Assembly (NCBI GenBank): GCA_016204525.1
Contig: JACQKO010000016.1
Coordinates: forward strand, 1-8,921
Length of the DNA: 8,921 nt
Source: Candidatus Levyibacteriota bacterium
GTDB lineage: Bacteria; Patescibacteriota; Microgenomatia; Levybacterales; GWA1-39-11
Direction of reading: 5' to 3'
The notes beneath the pieces are model-generated. The model saw only the letters and a program-made list of their open reading frames with translations, did not search any database and was not told the origin of the DNA. Within the stretch, counting starts at the first letter, position 1. The number at the start of each line of letters is the position of its first letter. A program made the position numbers and the translations under genes. Shown here in pieces: positions 1-5,100 of the stretch.

Positions 1-279
1 ACTACGGCAGCAGCCTGGACTTCTCCGTTAACCTATGGCTTTGGATATAGATGCGATAATGTTTCGGGATCAGATTGTAGTTCTGCCTTTGCCACAACCA
101 ACTTCTATAAACAATTCGCAAGTGAGGAGGCCGTTGAACCGGCTCAAGTCGTCATGAGCACTTCAAATGTTGGAAGAAATCGACAGGGGAAAATCACTTA
201 TAAAATAAACATATCTGCAAGTCAACCTGCTGGTATATATCAAAATGTAATAAAGTATATCGCCACGCCGTCAATTTGA
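1..279 (+). CDS. C-terminal fragment of a secreted surface protein (5' end outside window)
   Basis: Reading frame 1 is open from the first base to a TGA at 277-279, giving 92 residues of the C-terminus of a longer protein. The segment has two cysteines close together (in RCDNVSG and SDCSSA), then a Ser/Thr-rich beta-type region ending in ASQPAGIYQNVIKYIATPSI. From memory, this kind of ending (QPAGxYxNxIxYxATP) recurs at the C-termini of CPR surface proteins and resembles the last strands of WxL-like or fimbrial beta domains; I could not run a search. No membrane span or sortase-type tail is visible in the part present. It lies 513 bp upstream of a DUF916-like gene on the same strand. In Gram-positives WxL proteins and DUF916 proteins form a cell-surface pair, so a similar pairing is plausible here but is inference. 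Confidence 0.75.
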   Translation, partial: TTAAAWTSPLTYGFGYRCDNVSGSDCSSAFATTNFYKQFASEEAVEPAQVVMSTSNVGRNRQGKITYKINISASQPAGIYQNVIKYIATPSI

Positions 280-296
280 GCGCGAGAATCGCGCTC
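278..296 (+). terminator. Perfect 8-bp hairpin overlapping the stop codon
   Basis: GAGCGCGA (278-285), a three-base loop GAA, and TCGCGCTC (289-296) form a perfect GC-rich stem that begins inside the TGA stop codon of the upstream gene. No T-run follows, so it is not a canonical intrinsic terminator. It runs directly into the palindromic element that starts at 296. It could act as a 3'-end stabiliser or weak terminator, or be one more arm of that element. Confidence 0.45.
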
Positions 297-372
297 ATCC
301 TGAACCCTGCACTTGCAGGGTGAAGGATCTCAAAAAACTTAGAGATCCCTCGCCTCTTTAGGCTCGGGATGG
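296..372. repeat. Multi-arm palindromic intergenic element
   Basis: Nested inverted repeats are visible. CATCC (296-300) pairs with GGATG (367-371). CCCTGCA (305-311) pairs with TGCAGGG (314-320). GGATCTC (325-331) pairs with GAGATCC (342-348). ATCCC plus GCCT (345-349, 352-355) pairs with AGGC plus GGGAT (360-363, 366-370). The wording (CATCCTGA, GAAGGATCTC, GAGATCC, CGGGATGG) resembles a widely dispersed bacterial palindromic repeat. Arms 2 and 3 can form together; the last arm competes with arm 3, so alternative folds are possible. It lies between two surface-protein genes and contains no ORF. Confidence 0.6.
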
Positions 373-373
373 A

Positions 374-792
374 TAAATCCGGCTACCCATCAGATATCCA
401 TTTATCCACATTTTCACGCCTAAGACTAGTCTCACTCAATTGCCTTAAACTAGGGTTTAATAATTGTCAACATAAATCAATAAAATTACTCAGCGGCATT
501 AAATTAATAATTTGTTGAAAAATCAACCTAAATCAATATCCCATCTTTTTAACACTCGCCTATTTAAATTGCCATTTGTAAAAATAATTTCTTATCTTTT
601 TTATTGATCATTTTGATATAGTCCTAAATTTTGTCCCCTAAATATCCACATTAGGAAAGTACAAAGCCTTTGTTCAAATAAATTTCGATAATATTTGCTT
701 GCGGTAATTGTGAAATAGTATCTATCTGTCTCATTATTACCGCACCCCAGTTACCTATTGATTCTTAAAAAATAATATCCGATACTATACCC
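374..792. other. AT-rich intergenic stretch, no gene found
   Basis: About 420 bp with no credible ORF on either strand and no tRNA-like or rRNA-like fold that I can recognise. The middle part (450-690) is strongly AT-rich, with AAATCAAT-type words near 475, 530 and 536. Apart from the 9-bp inverted repeat at 700-744 I see nothing with clear structure. A promoter for the gene at 793 should lie here. The best match is TTGATT (758-763) and TACTAT (783-788) with a 19-bp gap, which would put the transcript start at or near the ATG (leaderless). That is weak evidence. Confidence 0.5.
700..744. promoter_or_regulatory. 9-bp perfect inverted repeat upstream of the DUF916-like gene
   Basis: TGCGGTAAT (700-708) and ATTACCGCA (736-744) are perfect reverse complements separated by 27 bases. 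The repeat ends 48 bp before the ATG at 793, a plausible place for an operator or a transcript hairpin. The same 9-mer ATTACCGCA occurs again at 2037-2045 upstream of the fibre gene, and once inside that gene at 4001-4009. A shared regulator binding site is inference. Confidence 0.35.
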
Positions 793-1806
793 ATGAATAA
801 ATCTCTCTGGCTCTTGGCTCTTAGCTCTTGGCTCTTAGCTATTTCCCTATTCTCTAGTCACTATTCGCTATTCCCTAAAACAAGTGCGCAGGGTGATGCT
901 TTTTCCCTTGGTATTTATCCCCCGGTAATTGAAATCAATACGGAACCTCCGGCAAATATAGAAGCTAAGATTCACCTCCAAAACTTAAGCGACCTCCCTC
1001 AGAATTTAAAAATTATCCTTAAGTCTTTTAGACCATCTGAGAGAGGCGACGGTAGCTTAAGGTACATAAGTAAAGATACAATCGAAGGACCTGATCCTCT
1101 CATTCTTCAAAAAATAAAGGTTTACGATCAAGATATTGCCCTGGATATTCTTTCGCTTGACCCATTTGAATCCCGTGAGCTTACCCTTAAAGTAAATCTT
1201 GACAGCGACGACCCGCTTGGAGATTACTACTTCTCTGTGATCTTTGTATCTCAGGATACGCAAGATACCGATGTATCTCAATCTCAAATTCCCGGAGGAA
1301 TAGGTACGAATGTAATATTGTCTGTTGGGCAAAAAGGCATCGCGCAAGGAGAAATCAAAGAGTTTAGTATCCCCCCCATCTTAAGCAGCGGTCCGGTTCC
1401 AATTACTCTTCTATTACAAAATAATAGCAAGCATTATGTTGTACCAACAGGCAGAGTAATTATTCGCGACATGCTTGGGCGTGAAGCGGGTCAAGTCAGC
1501 ATTCTGCCCCAATATATTCTGGCTAACTCTGATCGTTTTATGATCGACACAGATCAAGCTTCACCATCGGCCTCGCTCGAAGAGCAGATTTCAATATTGT
1601 CGAAAAAGCATCCTGTTCTGGTCTGGCCTAAGAAGTTTCTTTTCGGAATATATACGGCTTACGCCCACGTTAAACTCTCTGAAAATGGCCCAGTGTTTGA
1701 GACCAAAACCAGCTTTGTAGCTTTACCTATTTATATGCTATTTGCGATCTCGTTTCTTGCCTTTGTACTTATAGGGATCTACCTCAAGTTGAAGAGAAAA
1801 ATCTAA
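793..1806 (+). CDS. DUF916/WxL-interacting-protein-like surface protein with C-terminal membrane anchor
   Basis: A 337-residue protein. Residues 4-27 are a hydrophobic signal segment, followed by a likely signal peptidase region near TSAQGD (30-35). Residues 36-180 look like a beta-sandwich of the DUF916 type: it opens FSLGIYPPVIEI, has the HLQNLSDLPQNLKI strand pair and the GDYYFSVIF strand, and ends in a Gly-rich GGIGTNVILSVG. Residues 185-310 form a second beta domain (PVPITLLLQNNSKHYVVPTG). Residues 311-331 are a membrane span followed by a basic tail (KLKRKI), so the protein should be exported and anchored with its bulk outside. Related Gram-positive proteins bind WxL partners and peptidoglycan; that role here is inferred from similarity and from the surface gene upstream. 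The ATG at 793 is the only Met before the signal segment and has no Shine-Dalgarno match. Most of the signal peptide is encoded by a tandem heptamer array. Confidence 0.8.
   Translation: MNKSLWLLALSSWLLAISLFSSHYSLFPKTSAQGDAFSLGIYPPVIEINTEPPANIEAKIHLQNLSDLPQNLKIILKSFRPSERGDGSLRYISKDTIEGPDPLILQKIKVYDQDIALDILSLDPFESRELTLKVNLDSDDPLGDYYFSVIFVSQDTQDTDVSQSQIPGGIGTNVILSVGQKGIAQGEIKEFSIPPILSSGPVPITLLLQNNSKHYVVPTGRVIIRDMLGREAGQVSILPQYILANSDRFMIDTDQASPSASLEEQISILSKKHPVLVWPKKFLFGIYTAYAHVKLSENGPVFETKTSFVALPIYMLFAISFLAFVLIGIYLKLKRKI
810..879 (+). repeat. Ten tandem heptamers encoding the signal peptide
   Basis: From 810 to 879 the sequence divides exactly into ten 7-nt units. The first four alternate GCTCTTG and GCTCTTA, so the first 14 bases (810-823) repeat identically at 824-837. 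The remaining six are variants of CTATTCC or CTAGTCA (units at 838, 845, 852, 859, 866 and 873). As 7 is not a multiple of 3, three units encode seven residues, and the peptide shows that period: WLLALSS is followed by WLLAISL. Gain or loss of one unit would shift the frame of the gene. Confidence 0.85.
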
Positions 1807-1855
1807 CCTTTCATCTCACCACAGCTAATTTCTGTTGTTTATTCCTGTGGAAAGG
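1807..1855 (+). terminator. Bulged hairpin directly after the DUF916-like gene
   Basis: Immediately after the TAA stop, CCTTT (1807-1811) and CCACAG (1819-1824) can pair with AAAGG (1851-1855) and CTGTGG (1845-1850), with a bulge between the two helices and a 20-base loop. The position suits a transcript end, but the downstream TGTCTCTTAATTT is only mildly T-rich. It is a possible weak terminator or 3' stabiliser. Confidence 0.35.
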
Positions 1856-1983
1856 TGTCTCTTAATTTCCGTGCTCAGATTTCACGTTACTTCACTAGTG
1901 AGATAAAATATATCATAAGATATCAATGGTAAACTGGAAATTACTCTAGGTTATTGACATTGCCTACTATAATAGTCTAGTCT

Positions 1984-2021
1984 TTAAGAATGGAGAATAT
2001 AAATCGTATAATCCGTATAAT
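1984..2021 (+). promoter_or_regulatory. Candidate sigma70-type promoter for the fibre gene
   Basis: TTAAGA (1984-1989; 4 of 6 bases match TTGACA) is followed by 17 bp and a perfect TATAAT (2007-2012). A second perfect TATAAT lies at 2016-2021 within a direct repeat, CGTATAATC at 2005-2013 and 2014-2022. A transcript from here would have a leader of roughly 80 bases before the GTG at 2105. The upstream TTGACA at 1954 is badly spaced from any -10. Confidence 0.4.
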
Positions 2022-2078
2022 CTCGTGCGTAAACATATTACCGCATTGTGCAATAAAGACTTCCACGGATCTTAAACA

Positions 2079-2113
2079 GATTTTCACGAAGAGGGGCAGA
2101 ATCCGTGAAAATC
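2079..2113 (+). promoter_or_regulatory. Hairpin enclosing the ribosome-binding site and GTG start of the fibre gene
   Basis: GATTTTCACG (2079-2088) and CGTGAAAATC (2104-2113) are perfect 10-bp complements. The 15-base loop holds GAGGGG (2091-2096), a Shine-Dalgarno-like run 8 bases before the GTG at 2105, and the start codon is buried in the 3' arm. This supports the GTG start and suggests that mRNA folding could limit initiation. The arms also match a dispersed repeat (ATCCGTGAAAATC type), so the hairpin may simply be an inserted repeat. The alternative start is ATG at 2141, which has no ribosome-binding site. Confidence 0.5.
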
Positions 2114-2134
2114 GGATATAGATCGGCGAAAATC
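2101..2134 (+). repeat. Two 13-mers (ATCCGTGAAAATC type) spanning the fibre gene start
   Basis: ATCCGTGAAAATC (2101-2113) and ATCGGCGAAAATC (2122-2134) are 21 bp apart. They belong with two identical ATCCGCGAAAATC copies at 3059 and 3081 in the same gene. The first copy supplies the GTG start codon, so residues 1-12 are repeat-derived and may not belong to the original protein. Confidence 0.65.
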
Positions 2135-5100
2135 ATAAAAATGAAACTGCCTGAATTATTTAGAACTTATCTTTTATCGAAAAAGTCTCTTTCTAACGTA
2201 ACTGCCAAAAACTATGCTTCGGATATCCGAAAGTTTATTGTCTGGTTTGAGACATCTTTCGAAAAGACCTTTCAAAGCCAAGACTTGACCTCTGATGTAA
2301 TTACTCTTTTTGATAAAACTCATCCTTTCCCTCCTCGCTCACAGGAAAGATACATCTCGTCTCTTCGTAGATTCGGCCTATTTCTTACAGAGGAAGGTTA
2401 TATTAAACAAAACCCCTTCGACACACCTACAACCGACAAGGAACAATTGATAACTGACAAATGGTTTTTAAAGGACTTCAAGGATTACCTCTATGTTTAT
2501 GGTGCTTCTAATCTGACAATAAAGAATTATTTGGTAGACATTAATGCTTTAACTAATTGGCTAGAAAACAGACTCAAAACAGATCTAAATATATCGCTAG
2601 CCTCTACTGCCTCGCCTCGCGGCGAAGCCGGGCACCGTCTGGAGCCCGGCGAAGCGAGCGCGAACCTAGGCGGGGAAGCTTACATTGGGAGCATCACATC
2701 GGAAATTATAGATGAATATAAACAGAGGCTCATCTATTCCCTCAAGCTCTCGCCAAAAACTATAAACAGAAAGCTCTCGTCAATTAGAAAATATCTTGAA
2801 TTTGCAGTTTCACAAGACCGTATCAAAGAACAACTTAAAACAGAAAACTTAAAACTAAAAACTGATCCTGGAGTCAAACTTGAAGACATCGGGCAAATAG
2901 ATAAAAGTCAGTTGTCAGTGGTTAGTGGTCAGTGGTCAAAAGTTCCGCCTGTCAGACTATTCCAGATACTGCTAATCCCCTATATTCTTTTTGAAGATTT
3001 TATTGTCGAAAGATTAGCCCAATTCATCAAACACAGAAAGCTGCTGCGTAAAGCCGAAATCCGCGAAAATCAACTATTGGATCCGCGAAAATCGATCTCG
3101 AATATTCCGATACATATTCAGTGGCATAAAAAGTTAATCCACCATGCAAAATATACAAGACCCAACTGGTACAAAGCATATCATAGTTATACATTTACCC
3201 ATTACTTCCACTTGGCACTTCTTATTGCTTACGCTTCTGCCATAGGCTTTATGCTCTACAATAATCTTTTTTCAGATCCTCGTGAAAAAAGCGCTCTTGC
3301 CGGCCCGATTGGCCCAAAACGTGTCCTGTCTTTTCAGGGAAGACTTACTGACGCCGCTGATAACCCAATCATAACGGCAACAGATATAAGATTTGGGATA
3401 TATGAAAGCCAAACAGCTACAGGGTCGGCTCTTCTCTGGCAAGAGGTACATAGTGCGGTGACGCCGGATTCCGATGGAATTTTTTCTATTCTTCTAGGAA
3501 CAAAAAATGAAATTCAGGGAGGCGTGTTTCGGGACCATGATCTTCTTTGGCTTGGGATTACAATCGGAAAAACTGCGGAGCTTACGCCACGTCAAAGATT
3601 GGCAGCAGTTGCATATGCTACAAATACTGAAAACCTTCAGGGAATGCTGCCTATAACCGATAATGACGCCTCTACGACAAATGTAGTTCTTGCGCTTGAT
3701 TCTTCCGGCAACTTAACGATTGCAGGAACAGCCGCTCCCACTTTCGCTGCAACCGGCGGTAGATTTAAGCTCTCAGGGACCACATTATTGCTCTCAACTG
3801 AAGAAAGCTCAAATGGAGATATAGATATTGTGCCGGATGGGACAGGCAAAATAGATATACATAAGCCAATTATTAATGATACGGCCACGGGAAACCTTAT
3901 AGGCGGGGCGGTTGAAATTAATGATAAAGTGGCGATTTTGGCAACAGAATCGGCTGTTGCCGCTTTTGTAATAAACAATAACACAACCGGGGGAGATATA
4001 ATTACCGCATCATCCTCTGGCACAACCAGATTTATACTCGCAAATGATGGTGATCTTACGCTCAACGGGGCAGATACAATTACTGCATCCTCTCTTTCAA
4101 CGTTTACTACCGCGGAAATTCTCTCGCTTTCACAAGATTTAGCAATATTGGGTAATGATATAACCAACACTGTGCTCAATTTTGGTGGTGGAGCACCCGC
4201 AACTCTAGGCACAGTATCAGATGATAGTTTAACAATTGCTCCTCATGGCACCGGCCAGCTGATATTAGCATCCGACTTTGATACTGGTGTCAATATAGGG
4301 ACTTCGACAAATACCAAGGCCCCATTGTCGATTTCAGGAGGAATAGGTTCCAATGCCGCGTTAATCGTCAATCAAACAAATTCAGGAGATATATTTTCCG
4401 CGTCCTCTTCGGGGACTACAAAATTTGTATTGGGAAGTTCGGGCACAATCACTCTTACCTCTGGCATTACCGAATCGGCCTTGGGACAATATCTTTGTAT
4501 AAATACGACAACCTATGAAGTTGGACGTAGCAACTCCGCCTGCTCGGCATCTTCCGTACGTTTCAAGGAAAACATCAATGATCTCGCTTCAGGTCTTTCG
4601 GATGTCTTGAATCTTCATCCTGTAACTTTTACATTTAAACCTGAAATGAATATGGGGAGTGATGTTCAGGTTGGATTTATAGCAGAAGAGGTTGAGAAGA
4701 TTATACCGGAACTTGTTTCCTATGATAGTCAAGGCCGCCCCTCTGGCGTAAATTACACTAATATGACCGCTGTCTTAACACGAGCGATACAAGAACTTGC
4801 GCAAAGGCTAGAGACGACAACCGACTCAGTTACCATCGCCGGACAAACGCTGCGCGACTATATCTCCTCCGTTGTTTCCGAAGTTGTCAGCGGTCAGATG
4901 TCGGTTGTCAGTGGTAACGAAATAGTTTCTCCTCTTGCTTCAATTGATCGAATCCACACCAATGTCATTTCCCCATTGGCTTCCGATTCCAAAATAGCTC
5001 TTGATGTTAGAAATTCGAAATTAGAAATTAGAAATTCTGCGAGCGCAAGCGAGTCAGCCGTTGTTGCCTCGATTGATAATCAGGGCAACGCATCTTTCTC

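Noticed and set aside
810..879. CRISPR array or minisatellite RNA
   Set aside because: Units are 7 nt without spacers and form part of a coding signal peptide.
1057..1347. Minus-strand open frame inside the DUF916-like gene
   Set aside because: It is a shadow of a well-supported + strand gene, with no domain and no ribosome-binding site.
1954..1973. TTGACA followed by TATAAT
   Set aside because: Both hexamers are perfect, but only 8 bp separate them, too close for one promoter. The pair at 1984/2007 has proper spacing.
2609..2680. Frameshift or assembly error in the fibre gene
   Set aside because: The frame stays open and the domain sequence resumes correctly on the far side, so a clean in-frame insert explains it better.
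2141..2820. Active tyrosine recombinase or integron-type integrase
   Set aside because: Only the N-terminal core-binding folds are present. No Arg...His-x-x-Arg...Tyr catalytic domain follows, and the chain enters a membrane span.
3637..4212. 191-residue open frame on the minus strand
   Set aside because: It lies wholly antisense to the fibre gene, whose protein has recognisable domains on both sides of it. The translation is low-complexity Ser/Val-rich, as expected from reading Thr/Ala/Ser codons backwards.
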